This document shows, piece after piece, positions 44,950-55,162 of a DNA stretch of 64,000 bases. The DNA is taken from contig NZ_AUHH01000009.1 in NCBI RefSeq assembly GCF_000423085.1, positions 1 to 64,000 on the forward strand, read 5' to 3'. The position numbers were made by a program, and so were the translations under genes. How positions within the stretch are numbered: position 1 is the stretch's first letter; each line of letters starts with the position of its first letter. This stretch comes from Granulicoccus phenolivorans DSM 17626 = NBRC 107789 = JCM 15570 (GTDB lineage: Bacteria; Actinomycetota; Actinomycetes; Propionibacteriales; Propionibacteriaceae). Below the pieces are notes generated by a model that saw only the letters and a program-made list of their open reading frames with translations, was not told the origin of the DNA and searched no databases.

Positions 44950-46248
44950 TCAGGGGGTCGGCTGGGTCAGCAGCCGGCGGTCGATCGCGGCGATCGCGAT
45001 CAGGTGGGTGATCACGCCCAGCGTCGGCCCCACGATCAGCGCGACGATCGAGCGGACCTCCACCGACAGCGGGAGGAACAGCAGGCCCAGCGACACCACC
45101 GCCGCCAACGCCCAGCCGCCGGCGTACGCCCGATGCGCACTCAACGCGATCGTCGCGGTTCCGGTCAGGGTCAGCCAGGCGATCGCGACCGCGGCCAGCA
45201 TCAGGCCGCCGAAGGTCCACCAGGTGATCTGGTACGCCGGCCCCCAGATCAGGGCCAGCAGCCAGGGGCCGAGCAGGGCGGCCAGGATCGCCCCGACCAG
45301 GCCGATGGCGCCGAGCAGCGCCAGCGGCTTGGCCAGCGCCTTCAGCCGGTTGCCGCGGGCCTCGGTGAACGCGGACACCGCGACCCCCTGGAAGGCCTGC
45401 AGCGGAATCATGATCGGGGAGCGGGTCAGCGAGATCGCCAGGATGGTGCCGGCCAGCAACGGGGCCGGCGCATCCGGGCTGGTCAGCCGCAGCAGCGCCG
45501 GGAACCCGGTCAGCAGCGCCGCCGCCGAGGCCGAGGTGACCAGGGCCATCGCGTTGTTGCGCAGCAGTTGGGCCAGGCCGACGTCGGCCCGGGCCGCGGC
45601 CGCCTGCCGGACCCCCGGGGAGGCCGCCAGGAACACCAGCCACAGCGCGAACGGAATGACCACCGCGATCTCCAGCGGCCACAGCCCGCCCAGCGCCAGC
45701 CCGGCCACGAGGACCAGCACCAGCCGGAAGATCGCCTCCCCGCCGAGCATCCCCGCGAACGGGCCCCAGATCTTCAGCCCGGCCAGCGCCCCGGCGATAT
45801 TGGTGTGTGCGGCGTACGAGATGGCCGAGACCGCGATCACCAGCACGATCAGCGGACTGGTGGTGGGCACCAGCCGCCCGCCCCACCAGATCGCCGAGAC
45901 CACCACCAGCACCGCGACGACGAAGCCGATCACCAGCCCGCCCTGCAGGATCCGGGCGCCCTGGGTCGCGGCGGCACCGGCCTGCCGGCTCACGCTCACC
46001 GCCCGCGTGGCCTCGTTCTGCATCCCGGTGATCAGGCCGATCACCGCGAAGGTGACCGACCAGAACACCAGGAACTCGGCGTTGCCGACCGGATCCAGCG
46101 TCCGTGCCGCGACGATGGTGATGGCGAACGTCGAGACCGCCGCGGCGATCGAGGCGAGCACGATTCCGGAGGCGCGACCCTTCGAAATGGTCCCACCCGA
46201 CTCGTTCCCGGAGGGGGCGGTCGGCTCGGCTGCGCTCTGCTCACTCAC
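44950..46248 (-). CDS. Wzx-like oligosaccharide flippase / polysaccharide biosynthesis membrane protein
   Basis: A 432-residue protein with about twelve transmembrane helices in the polysaccharide-transporter (MOP) layout: TISKGRASGIVLASIAAAVSTFAITIVAARTL at helix 1, ISYAAHTNIAGAL, and SLTRSPIMIPLQAFQGVAVSAFTEARG in the second half. It probably flips lipid-linked repeat units and would complement, or serve a different glycan from, the ABC exporter at 16978. GTG 46248 (VSEQSAAEP) is preferred; longer frames run into the divergent promoter region. Confidence 0.85.
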   Translation of the reverse strand: MSEQSAAEPTAPSGNESGGTISKGRASGIVLASIAAAVSTFAITIVAARTLDPVGNAEFLVFWSVTFAVIGLITGMQNEATRAVSVSRQAGAAATQGARILQGGLVIGFVVAVLVVVSAIWWGGRLVPTTSPLIVLVIAVSAISYAAHTNIAGALAGLKIWGPFAGMLGGEAIFRLVLVLVAGLALGGLWPLEIAVVIPFALWLVFLAASPGVRQAAAARADVGLAQLLRNNAMALVTSASAAALLTGFPALLRLTSPDAPAPLLAGTILAISLTRSPIMIPLQAFQGVAVSAFTEARGNRLKALAKPLALLGAIGLVGAILAALLGPWLLALIWGPAYQITWWTFGGLMLAAVAIAWLTLTGTATIALSAHRAYAGGWALAAVVSLGLLFLPLSVEVRSIVALIVGPTLGVITHLIAIAAIDRRLLTQPTP

Positions 46249-46350
46249 CCGGCTGAGTCTAGGCGGGTCTGAGCCCCCGGGCGCTCTCGTGGCTATGATG
46301 ACCACGCCCATGGACCCGTCCGGCCGATCCCCACTGGATAAGGAATGACG

Positions 46351-47232
46351 ATGACCGTCGACGTACTGTTTCCCTACTACGGGGATGTCGCCCTGATGAA
46401 GCTCGCCGTCCACAGCGTGCTGAAGCAGGAATACACCGATTTCCGGCTGGTGGTGGTCGATGACGGCTACCCCGACGACTCGATCCCGGGCTGGTTCGCC
46501 TCACTGAACGACCCGCGCGTGTCCTACCAGCGCAATGAGAAGAACCTCGGTGCGAACGGCAACTATCGCAAGGCGCTCAGCCTGGTCGAGAACGAACTTG
46601 TGATCGTGATGGGCGCCGACGACGTGATGATGCCGAACTACCTGCAGTGGCTGGTGGACCGGGCCGCGGAGTTCCCCGAGGCGCAGATCTTCCAGCCCGG
46701 GGTGTTCGTGATCGACCAGCACGGCGCGCCGGCGCACGGCCTGGTCGAGCAGATCAAGGACCGCGCCCGCCCCAAGGGCCACGGCCCGCGGCTGCTGTCG
46801 GGGGAGAAGCTGGCCGCGTCCCTGCTCGGGTCGAACTGGCTCTACTTCCCCTCGATCGCGTGGCGCGCCGAGGCGATCACCAAGCACAACTTCCGCCCCG
46901 AATACAACGTGGTGCAGGACCTGGCGCTCGCGCTGGACATCATCATGGACGGCGGCTCGCTGCTGCTGGACGACTACGCCTGCTTCCAGTACCGCCGCCA
47001 CTCCGGCTCGGACTCCTCGGTCAAGGCCCTGGAGGGCACCCGGTTCGCCGAGGAGCGCGCCTTCTTCACCCAGATGGCCAAGGAAATGGACGCCAAGGGC
47101 TGGAAGCGGGCCGCGGCGGTGGCCCGGGCCCACCTGTCCTCCCGGCTGCACGCCGGGTTCCTGCTGCCGCGCGCCGCGCTGAACAAGAAGTGGAGTGGTG
47201 TGAAGAATCTCGCCACCCACGTGGTCCGCTGA
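46351..47232 (+). CDS. GT2 family glycosyltransferase
   Basis: A 293-residue GT-A enzyme: VDVLFPYYGDVALMKLAVHSVLKQ, LVVVDDGYPDD, NEKNLGANGNYRKAL and VIVMGADDVMMPNYL (G-A-D-D metal motif, about 88-98), with NVVQDLALALDII later. I prefer ATG 46351, six bases after AAGGA, over ATG 46345 that abuts it. It lies between the flippase (divergent) and UDP-galactopyranose mutase genes, so it may be a galactofuranosyl- or related transferase; this is inference. Confidence 0.87.
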   Translation: MTVDVLFPYYGDVALMKLAVHSVLKQEYTDFRLVVVDDGYPDDSIPGWFASLNDPRVSYQRNEKNLGANGNYRKALSLVENELVIVMGADDVMMPNYLQWLVDRAAEFPEAQIFQPGVFVIDQHGAPAHGLVEQIKDRARPKGHGPRLLSGEKLAASLLGSNWLYFPSIAWRAEAITKHNFRPEYNVVQDLALALDIIMDGGSLLLDDYACFQYRRHSGSDSSVKALEGTRFAEERAFFTQMAKEMDAKGWKRAAAVARAHLSSRLHAGFLLPRAALNKKWSGVKNLATHVVR

Positions 47233-47348
47233 CCGGCCCGAATTCGCTGCGCGGAACGAATCCGCGGCCCCGGCCGGGTGAGCAGCGCGGTCGGGGCGCA
47301 TCTCGGGTACGTTGGCGACACCGGGCGTACGCGCGGTGGAACTGGTGA

Positions 47349-48554
<1,206 letters not shown>

Positions 48555-48586
48555 GCCGCTCGGCGACACCGGGGACCTGACTCAGG

Positions 48587-48616
48587 TTCGTACACAGCCG
48601 CCGGGACGGGTAGAGT
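48587..48616 (+). promoter_or_regulatory. Possible promoter of the DPM-like GT2 operon
   Basis: TTCGTA (48587-48592), 18 bp, TAGAGT (48611-48616), ending 41 bp before the GTG at 48658. The -35 is weak; the -10 matches those of the other promoters found here. Confidence 0.4.
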
Positions 48617-48657
48617 TTCGGCTTGGCGCAATCGACGTCGACAGTTGGGAGTAGCGA

Positions 48658-49392
48658 GTGACCACCGTCAGTGTCGTAATGCCTGCATACAACGAGGCCA
48701 ACGGCATTCCGGAGTTCCTCGCCGAGATCACCAACGCCTTCACCGGCCTCGACACGCGCATCTTCGTGGTCGATGACCAGTCCTCCGACGACACCGCCCA
48801 GGTGGTCGAGGACTGGTCGGCCGCCCACGGCGGCGTGGTGACGCTGATCCGCTCCACCCCCAACGCCGGGCACGGGCCGACCACAGTCAAGGCCCTGCGA
48901 GCCGGCCTGGGGGCCGATCCGCAGGTCGTGGTCGCCGTCGACGGGGACGGCCAGTTCTACGGTGCGGATCTGCGCCGGGTGGCCGATCTCGCCCTGACCG
49001 GGACCGTGGACATCGTCGAGGGCGTACGGACCCATCGGGGTGATCCGCTGTTCCGCCAGATCGCCTCCTTCGCCACCCGGACGCTGGTGCAGGCCCGCGC
49101 CGGCGTACGCCCGAGCGACGCGAACACCCCGCTGCGGGGTTACCGGGCCGAAGTCCTGGCCCCCCTGCTGGATCTGGTTCCGGCCGACGCGTACACCCCG
49201 AACCTGATCATCTCCGCGGCCAGCCGCCGGCGCGGGCTGCGGGTGATCGAACTTCCCGTGGAGTCGCTGGATCGTCGGGGCGGGGAGGCCGCCGGATCCA
49301 CCTGGGGGCAGCGCCGCCGTTCGCTGCCGACCAAGCGCTTCCTGACCTTCTGTGTGAACGCCACCAAGCAGTGGTTCGGCGCCGGACGGTGA
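48658..49392 (+). CDS. GT2 glycosyltransferase, dolichyl/polyprenyl-phosphate sugar synthase-like
   Basis: A 244-residue DPM1/GtrB-like enzyme: VSVVMPAYNEANGIPEFLAEI, IFVVDDQSSDDT, NAGHGPTTVKALRAGL, VVAVDGDGQFYGADL (D-G-D) and GVRTHRGDPLFRQI. It lacks membrane helices. Such enzymes load a sugar onto polyprenyl phosphate. The next two genes encode a GtrA-like protein and a GT39/GT-C membrane transferase, together a plausible carrier-loading, flipping and transfer set. It overlaps the gtrA-like gene (GTGA). Confidence 0.9.
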   Translation: MTTVSVVMPAYNEANGIPEFLAEITNAFTGLDTRIFVVDDQSSDDTAQVVEDWSAAHGGVVTLIRSTPNAGHGPTTVKALRAGLGADPQVVVAVDGDGQFYGADLRRVADLALTGTVDIVEGVRTHRGDPLFRQIASFATRTLVQARAGVRPSDANTPLRGYRAEVLAPLLDLVPADAYTPNLIISAASRRRGLRVIELPVESLDRRGGEAAGSTWGQRRRSLPTKRFLTFCVNATKQWFGAGR

Positions 49393-49976
49393 CGCCGGTG
49401 GCAGCGCATTCCACCAGGTCCTTCCTCGGCAAGCCGCTGAGCAAGTGGCTTCGGTTCACTCGGCAGATCATCAGCTACGGCATCTTCGGCAGCCTGGGCG
49501 CGTTGTCCGATCTGGGCGTCTACACGCTGCTGGTCCACCAGGCGCATCTGGCGCCCCTGCCCAGCAACATCATTTCGGTGCCGGTCGGCATCCTGGTCTC
49601 GTTCACCTTCAACTCCCGGATCACTTTCCGGCGCAGTGACCGGACCCTGCAGCGCGCGCTGCGCTTCTTCGCCGTCGGATTGACCGGGTTGGCGTTGTCC
49701 ACCGGGCTGCTCGCGGTGTTCACCCACTACCTGGCGGTGCCCCCGGTCTGGGCCAAGGCCTTCACGCTGCCGCCGGTGGTGCTGCTGCAGTTCCTGGCGA
49801 ACCGCTACTGGACCTTCCGCGATCTGGACAAGGGGGAGCCGGATCAGGGCGCTCCGGATGGGGGCGATGCGGTCGGGGAACCGACGGAGGACCGGCCGGG
49901 CCTGTCCCCGAGCGGCCCCGAGGCGGCCGACTCCGCGGACCGGGTCGAGGGCCACCCCGAGCGGGGCCAGGAATGA
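49389..49976 (+). CDS. GtrA-like family membrane protein
   Basis: A 195-residue protein with four hydrophobic helices (about 22-45, 50-70, 85-110, 120-140) and the GtrA-type motifs QIISYGIFGSLGALSDLGVYTLL and NSRITFRRSD...FLANRYWTF. GtrA proteins are thought to move polyprenyl-linked sugars across the membrane. The last 50 residues are acidic, Pro/Gly-rich and probably disordered, longer than usual. GTG overlaps the GT2 stop; the end overlaps the next ATG (ATGA). Confidence 0.9.
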   Translation: MTPVAAHSTRSFLGKPLSKWLRFTRQIISYGIFGSLGALSDLGVYTLLVHQAHLAPLPSNIISVPVGILVSFTFNSRITFRRSDRTLQRALRFFAVGLTGLALSTGLLAVFTHYLAVPPVWAKAFTLPPVVLLQFLANRYWTFRDLDKGEPDQGAPDGGDAVGEPTEDRPGLSPSGPEAADSADRVEGHPERGQE

Positions 49977-51559
49977 CGGCCGTCGCGAGCACCGACTCCC
50001 GCGGCACCGAGCGGCCCCGGCGCACCCTGTTCGGCTGGCTGCCCGAGCGCGCGAGCAACACCGATCTGGCCTGGGGGCTGACCCTGCTGGTGATCGTCGC
50101 CGCGTACGCGCTGCTGTATGTCAACCAACTCGGGGCCGGGCTGGAGTTCGATGAGGCGTACAACCTGGAGGTCTCGCGCAACCTGGCCCTGGGCCACGGG
50201 TATGCCACCGAGGGGACCATGTTCGGGGTCGACAAGAAATTGTTCGACCCCTACATCACCACCGGCCCGACCATGCTGTTGCCGGCCGGGCTGCTGTGGT
50301 GGATCTCCGGGGGTGCGCTGTGGGCGGTACGCCTGGTCCCGCTGGCGCTGTTCACCGGTTTCCTGATCGTGCTCTACCGGATCGGGGCGCAGGTCCTGGG
50401 GCGCTGGGGCGGCCTGGTGCTGGCGGCCTGCCCGCTGCTGCTGCACGTGGGCAGCCGGGACCTGGTGACCGATTCCCTGGTGCCCGGGCGGATGATCGGC
50501 GAGTTCGTCGGCGTCGGCCTGCTCTACATCTGTTTCTGGTGGCTGATGCGGGACCGGCCGCTGCTGGCGGGGCTGGCCGCGGGGCTGGCGGTGCAGACCA
50601 AATCGAACCTGGTGCTGGCCGGCGGGATTCTGCTGCTGACCTGGTTCGTCACCACCTGGATCCAGCGGCGCCGCTTCCCGGTGCGCGGACTGTGGGCGGC
50701 CGCGGGGGCGGTGCTGCCGACCATCGCCTTCGAGATCTATCGGCTGATCAGTTTCGGCGGCTCGATCACGCTGTGGCAGGCCAGCGTCACCGAACTGCAG
50801 CAGTTCGTCGATGCGCAGACCACCAATGTGGTCGATCCGTGGGCGCGGCTGACACCGTTCGCGCAACTGGTCTCGGTCGGCGGCTATGTGCTCGCGGCGG
50901 TGGCGGTGCTGGCCGCGGTTCATGCGGTGTGGCGCCGGGCCCGGAGGCACGCCGCGGGGTCGTCGACCGCGTCGACCGGGCGTACGGATCGGCAGCGGGA
51001 GCACCTGATGACCGCACTGATGCTGGCCCTGGCCGTCGGTGCGGTGGTGCTGCTGGCGACCTGGATCTTCCAGTCCAAGCAGGACAGCGTGCGCCAGGGA
51101 CTGCCGACCGTGCTGATCCTGGTGCCGCTGCTGGGACTCGCGGTGCTCCGGGAACTGCGCCATGTCCGGCCGCTGCGGGTGCACGGGCACTCGGTCCGGC
51201 TCCTGGTTCCGGCGTTGGCGATGGCGATCGGCGCCTTCGGGGCGGTGCAGACGGTGCTGGTGTTCCTGGATCCCAGCGCCCGGGAGATGCGTACCCAACA
51301 GCAGGCCGGGGTGCTGGCGCTGCAGCGGTCGGGCACGCCCTCGCTGCCGATCAATGACTGGTTCCACAATCCGGAGATGCTGATCCTCACCGGGATTCCG
51401 GCGCAGAGCAGGCCCGGGGTCGGCGCCCCGACGGTGAAGGTGTACACGTCCCTGAACGCCCTGGTCGTCGAGGGGTTCCCCGACGCCCGCTTCATGGTGC
51501 ACCGGTGCTACGGCCAGATCCTGTACGCCGAGCGCGATCTGCTCATCTGTCGGGTCTGA
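49973..51559 (+). CDS. GT39/GT-C-type membrane glycosyltransferase
   Basis: A 528-residue polytopic protein with about eleven transmembrane helices. The first outside loop has GLEFDEAYNLEVSRNLALGHGYA, where D-E-A-Y is the catalytic acidic motif of ArnT/PMT-like GT-C enzymes, then YITTGPTMLLPAGLLWW. It would use a polyprenyl-phosphate sugar (made by the GT2 at 48658) as donor on the outer face. C-terminal soluble region about 430-528. Last gene of a three-gene operon. Confidence 0.87.
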   Translation: MTAVASTDSRGTERPRRTLFGWLPERASNTDLAWGLTLLVIVAAYALLYVNQLGAGLEFDEAYNLEVSRNLALGHGYATEGTMFGVDKKLFDPYITTGPTMLLPAGLLWWISGGALWAVRLVPLALFTGFLIVLYRIGAQVLGRWGGLVLAACPLLLHVGSRDLVTDSLVPGRMIGEFVGVGLLYICFWWLMRDRPLLAGLAAGLAVQTKSNLVLAGGILLLTWFVTTWIQRRRFPVRGLWAAAGAVLPTIAFEIYRLISFGGSITLWQASVTELQQFVDAQTTNVVDPWARLTPFAQLVSVGGYVLAAVAVLAAVHAVWRRARRHAAGSSTASTGRTDRQREHLMTALMLALAVGAVVLLATWIFQSKQDSVRQGLPTVLILVPLLGLAVLRELRHVRPLRVHGHSVRLLVPALAMAIGAFGAVQTVLVFLDPSAREMRTQQQAGVLALQRSGTPSLPINDWFHNPEMLILTGIPAQSRPGVGAPTVKVYTSLNALVVEGFPDARFMVHRCYGQILYAERDLLICRV

Positions 51560-51569
51560 GGCACTCGAT

Positions 51570-51598
51570 TTGCCCTCGCGGGCAGTTGTGCGTAGAGT
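51570..51598 (+). promoter_or_regulatory. Promoter of tRNA-Arg
   Basis: TTGCCC (51570-51575), 17 bp, TAGAGT (51593-51598), 37 bp before the mature tRNA. Confidence 0.75.
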
Positions 51599-51635
51599 AA
51601 TCACTCGGTTCAGGGAGCAGTTTTCCCGGGGCTGA

Positions 51636-51708
51636 GCACCCGTAGCTTAACGGATAGAGCATCTGACTACGGATCAGAAGGTTGGGGGTTCGAATCCCTC
51701 CGGGTGCG
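51636..51708 (+). tRNA. tRNA-Arg (ACG anticodon)
   Basis: A 73-nt tRNA. The acceptor stem GCACCCG pairs with CGGGTGC (51701-51707), with discriminator G. The anticodon arm TCTGA-CTACGGA-TCAGA gives ACG, presumably edited to ICG for CGU/CGC/CGA. The T-arm GGGGGTTCGAATCCCTC is intact. The CA that follows at 51709-51710 is not a full encoded CCA. Confidence 0.96.
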
Positions 51709-51720
51709 CAAGATCCTCTC

Positions 51721-51754
51721 CCTCCGGCCCATCGGGTCGGAGGAATTTTTGTTT
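51721..51754 (+). terminator. Rho-independent terminator after tRNA-Arg
   Basis: CCTCCGGCCC-ATC-GGGTCGGAGG stem-loop followed by AATTTTTGTTT. Confidence 0.85.
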
Positions 51755-51826
51755 CCCGAACTGCGACCGGGCCGGCTGAGCGCCGTCGAACCAGGACCCA
51801 TGTCGCGCCCCCGCTTCGGACGGTGC

Positions 51827-53167
51827 TCAGGGCCGGGGACGGGTTTGCACACTCTCTACGAAGGTGCGCAGATCATCGGAACCGGAAAACCTTCGGCCGT
51901 TGGTCGGGGGATTTTCCCCTCTGTCGCTCAGTTCGCACAGCCGCAGGGCGGCCTGACACTCCGCGGACCGGTGGGCCAGCTGGTAGCCGAGAATCCGTTC
52001 GATCCGTTGCAGCCGATCCCGCAGCGTATTGCGATGCAGGTACAGGGTTTCCGCGGCGGGGGCGATCCGCATCTGCGCCCCGAAGTAGGTCCGCAGCGTG
52101 TGCCGCAACTCCGCCATTTCCGGGGTGTCCTCGGCGAGCTCGCCCAACTCGTTGTGCACGAACCATTGGGCCCGTTCGGCGTCCTGGCTGAGCAGGGCGG
52201 CCAGGCCCTCGTCGCGATACTGGTGGGTCCGCATGCGCTGGCGGCACAGCAGCCCGATCCGCAGGGCATCGGCGGCCTCCAGATGCGTACGCCGGAAGCC
52301 GGTGATGCCCTGATGCGGTTCGCCGATGCCGGCAGTCAGCGGGGACTGCAGCCGCAGGTCGGCTCCGGTGGGGAAGCGGCGCGCCCGGAAGCCGCTGGCC
52401 CACAGCCAGACCTGCCCCTCGCTGGTCTCGTGGCGCAGCAGGGGATCGCCGCCGGACAGCTCGGCGAAGGCCGTGACCGCAGCGTCCACCTCACCCCGGG
52501 CCACCTCGGCGCCGGGTGGGGCGTGCAGGACGCAGCCCAGGTGCCAGCCCCCGATCGGGATCCCGAGCGTGTCGGTCGCAACTCGTTCGTCCAGGAGTTG
52601 GCCGGCCACCATTGCCTCGATCATGTGCCGGATCTGGGCCCGGCCCCGCTGCAGCACCAGCCGGCGCTCGGCCAGCACCGCGGCGTTGAGCCGGTCCGCC
52701 GCCCGGTCCACCACGCGCGTCACCGTTTGCACCAGGGCGGGCACCGTGGATCCGCCGTCGGGAACCCGCAGCGCGGCCTCGACCAGCGTGGAGATCCACA
52801 GATTCTGCAGTACCCGTAGCGAGTACACCACCTTGGTCATGTCGACGTCGCGGCTCACCAGGTCTTCCACCAGGCCGGGGTCGGGGTCGGGGTCCGCAAC
52901 CGGGGCAGCCCCGAGCAGGTCCAGCAGCACCTGCGCCGCCATCCCGTGCGCCAGCACCCGGATCTTGGCCCAGGGCGCCAACATGTCGGGATGCTCACCG
53001 TGCTTCAGCTCCCGGAAGGCCGCCTCCACGGTTCCGACCATCCAGCGCACCGCCCCGTCGCCCAGGTCTGCCTGGATCAGCCGGGTCTGCTCATCCATCG
53101 GCGGGGTGGTGGGTCCGTCCCAGTCCAGCTGGCGCAGAATCCGGCGGATGGTGGCAACCTCGCTCAT
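51827..53167 (-). CDS. PucR-type transcriptional regulator
   Basis: A 446-residue regulator. The C-terminus carries the PucR/CdaR helix-turn-helix: LRHTLRTYFGAQMRIAPAAETLYLHRNTLRDRLQRIERILG at about 355-400. The centre (about 190-310) has the GGDEF-like non-catalytic fold of the family, and the N-terminal half is a sensor-like helical region without known motif. I chose ATG 53167 (MSEVATIRR) over 53188. It is divergent from the DUF1269-EIIC genes, with a palindrome at 53191-53207, so it likely controls them or itself. The inducer is unknown. Confidence 0.85.
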   Translation of the reverse strand: MSEVATIRRILRQLDWDGPTTPPMDEQTRLIQADLGDGAVRWMVGTVEAAFRELKHGEHPDMLAPWAKIRVLAHGMAAQVLLDLLGAAPVADPDPDPGLVEDLVSRDVDMTKVVYSLRVLQNLWISTLVEAALRVPDGGSTVPALVQTVTRVVDRAADRLNAAVLAERRLVLQRGRAQIRHMIEAMVAGQLLDERVATDTLGIPIGGWHLGCVLHAPPGAEVARGEVDAAVTAFAELSGGDPLLRHETSEGQVWLWASGFRARRFPTGADLRLQSPLTAGIGEPHQGITGFRRTHLEAADALRIGLLCRQRMRTHQYRDEGLAALLSQDAERAQWFVHNELGELAEDTPEMAELRHTLRTYFGAQMRIAPAAETLYLHRNTLRDRLQRIERILGYQLAHRSAECQAALRLCELSDRGENPPTNGRRFSGSDDLRTFVESVQTRPRP

Positions 53168-53190
53168 GGCCACATCGTACGCAACCACCC

Positions 53191-53207
53191 CTGTGCAGTG
53201 TGCACAG
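53191..53207. promoter_or_regulatory. Palindromic operator candidate CTGTGCA-GTG-TGCACAG
   Basis: A perfect 7-bp inverted repeat with 3-nt centre, 24 bp before the PucR-type regulator start and 110 bp before the DUF1269 gene. Position suits autoregulation and control of the divergent operon. Confidence 0.55.
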
Positions 53208-53316
53208 CGATGCCGGCGGGAAGGGGTCGCTCAGACGGTGCACACCCCACGAGGCTGCTGGAAGACTGAGGAAGTGGGGACCGCATGCCTCCCCGCCCCG
53301 TATTGAAAGGACTTCC

Positions 53317-53922
53317 ATGACCGACCACAATGCGATCGTTGTCTCCTTCGCCGACAGCTCGAACGCCTACCAGGCGTTCAGCACCCTGAAGAATCTGGCT
53401 GCTGACGAGAGGATCGTGCTCGTTGGTGCTCATCTGGTAACGCGCGACCAGAACGGCCGCCTCAGCATTCCCGAAGGTTTCGACACCGAAGGAGACTCCG
53501 GCCTGGTCGGCGGCGGCCTGATCGGTCTGCTGATCGGCATCCTCGGCGGCCCGATCGGCATGCTGTTCGGGTGGACCGCCGGCATGCTCATCGGTGGCGG
53601 CTCCGACGTGCAGCGCCAGGACCGCACCGCCGGCCTGCTGACCGACCTGAGCAACTCGATCCCGCCCGGCGGGACCGCGATCGTCGCCGAGGTCGAGGAG
53701 TTCACCCCCGAGGTCCTCAACGAGGCGATGGGTGCTCTGGGTGGGGTCATCCTGCGCCGCCCGGCTGAACAGGTGCTCGCCGAACTCGAGGTCACCGAGG
53801 AAGCCTACGAGCAGGCCCGCAAGGAGGCCGAGAAGAAGGCCAAGGAAGAGCGCAAGGCCGAGCGCAAGGAGAACTGGGACCAGCGTGTGACGAGCCTCAA
53901 GGAGAAGCTCGGCATCAAGTGA
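53317..53922 (+). CDS. DUF1269 family protein
   Basis: A 201-residue protein with the DUF1269 layout. The N-terminal alpha/beta part (AIVVSFADSSNAYQAFSTLKNL) is followed by a Gly-rich hydrophobic hairpin GLVGGGLIGLLIGILGGPIGMLFGWTAGMLIGG (about 68-100). Then come a soluble TAIVAEVEEFTPEVLNEAM region and a highly charged coiled-coil-like Lys/Glu C-terminus (about 165-200). Function unknown; membrane-associated. ATG with GAAAGG upstream. It precedes the EIIC gene by 15 bp, so the two are one transcript. Confidence 0.85.
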   Translation: MTDHNAIVVSFADSSNAYQAFSTLKNLAADERIVLVGAHLVTRDQNGRLSIPEGFDTEGDSGLVGGGLIGLLIGILGGPIGMLFGWTAGMLIGGGSDVQRQDRTAGLLTDLSNSIPPGGTAIVAEVEEFTPEVLNEAMGALGGVILRRPAEQVLAELEVTEEAYEQARKEAEKKAKEERKAERKENWDQRVTSLKEKLGIK

Positions 53923-53937
53923 TTCGGAGGAACGACA

Positions 53938-55101
53938 GTGAGTGAGCAGGAGACTCCCGAGACGGAGCAAGAGACCGGGACGGCGCCGGCGAAGAAGCGC
54001 CGGGGCTTCGGCGATGTGATGAGCGACATCTTCCTGCCGATGCTGCCGGCGCTGATCGCCGCCGGCATCCTGCAGGGCATCGTGTCGATCCTGGTGGCCT
54101 TCGGTGTCCTGCATGAGGGGATGCCGACGCACACCGTGCTGAGCACGATCTCCACGGCGATCTTCTACTTCCTGCCGTTCCTTATCGGCGCCTCCACCGC
54201 GAAAGCCTTCAATACCTCGCCGTATCTGGCGATCGCGGTGGTGGCGTTCTTCCTGTATCCCGACATGGTCGACGCGATGGCCTCGGACGCGCCGCTGTCG
54301 CTGTTCGGCATCCCGATCGTGAAGACCACCTACACCTCGTCGGTGATCCCGATCATCCTGATGATCTGGGGTATGTCCTACATCCATCGCTGGGTGCAGA
54401 AGATCATCCCGAAGCTTCTCGCGACCGTCCTGGTGCCCACCATCACCGTCGCCCTGAGCACGATGTTGGGCCTTCTGGTGATGGGGCCGATCGGCGCCGC
54501 CCTGACCAAGGTGATCACCTGGGTGGTGACCACCGCCCAGAATGGTGCCCCCTGGCTGGTCCCGCTGCTGGTCGGCATGTTCGGCGCGCTGCTGATCTCG
54601 GTCGGGATGTCGTTCGCGCTCTTCCCGATCGCGGTGGCGGGCTTCACCGCGCAGGGTTTCGACACGGTGTACGGCCCGGGGATGTTGGCCAGCAATATGG
54701 CCCTGGCCGGGATGGCTCTGGCGGTGGCTCTCAAATCGAAGAACACCTCGTACAAGTCGTACAGCCTGACCGCCAGCGCGACGGCCCTGCTCGGCGTCGC
54801 GCAACCGGCGCTCTACGGGGTCGCGATCCCGCTGCGGCGCCCCTTCCTGGCCGTGATGAGCGGCGGTGCCGCAGGTGGCCTGGTGGCCGGCCTGACCGGC
54901 TTCAAGGTGTACGGGATGGCACCGGCCGGCCTCACCTCGATCACCCTCTACGTCGGTGATCAGGGGTGGGGCAACCTGCTGTCCAGCCTGGTGGTGATCG
55001 TCATCGCCTTCGGGGTCGCGTTCCTGGTGGCCTGGTTCATCCGCTACGAACCGCTCACCGACGAGCAGATCGCGGAGATCACCGACAGCAACAGCGAGTG
55101 A
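53938..55101 (+). CDS. Stand-alone PTS EIIC component (glucose/glucoside-type)
   Basis: A 387-residue membrane protein with about ten helices and EIIC signatures of the beta-glucoside/sucrose group: DVMSDIFLPMLPALIAAGILQGIVSIL, FYFLPFLIGASTAKAFNTSPYLAIAV, and TATALLGVAQPALYGVAIPLRRPFL (the A-x-P-A-L/I-Y-G-V motif near 285-300). Glucoside permeases normally carry fused IIB and often IIA domains; both are absent and no IIB gene is nearby. It may use a IIB encoded elsewhere, or be a non-PTS transporter. GTG start; the N-terminal 20 residues are acidic. Confidence 0.85.
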   Translation: MSEQETPETEQETGTAPAKKRRGFGDVMSDIFLPMLPALIAAGILQGIVSILVAFGVLHEGMPTHTVLSTISTAIFYFLPFLIGASTAKAFNTSPYLAIAVVAFFLYPDMVDAMASDAPLSLFGIPIVKTTYTSSVIPIILMIWGMSYIHRWVQKIIPKLLATVLVPTITVALSTMLGLLVMGPIGAALTKVITWVVTTAQNGAPWLVPLLVGMFGALLISVGMSFALFPIAVAGFTAQGFDTVYGPGMLASNMALAGMALAVALKSKNTSYKSYSLTASATALLGVAQPALYGVAIPLRRPFLAVMSGGAAGGLVAGLTGFKVYGMAPAGLTSITLYVGDQGWGNLLSSLVVIVIAFGVAFLVAWFIRYEPLTDEQIAEITDSNSE

Positions 55102-55162
55102 GGGGCGGCGGCCGGGCCGCGACGAATAGGTCCGCCCCCGCACCCCGGGTAGGCTCGGCGCC

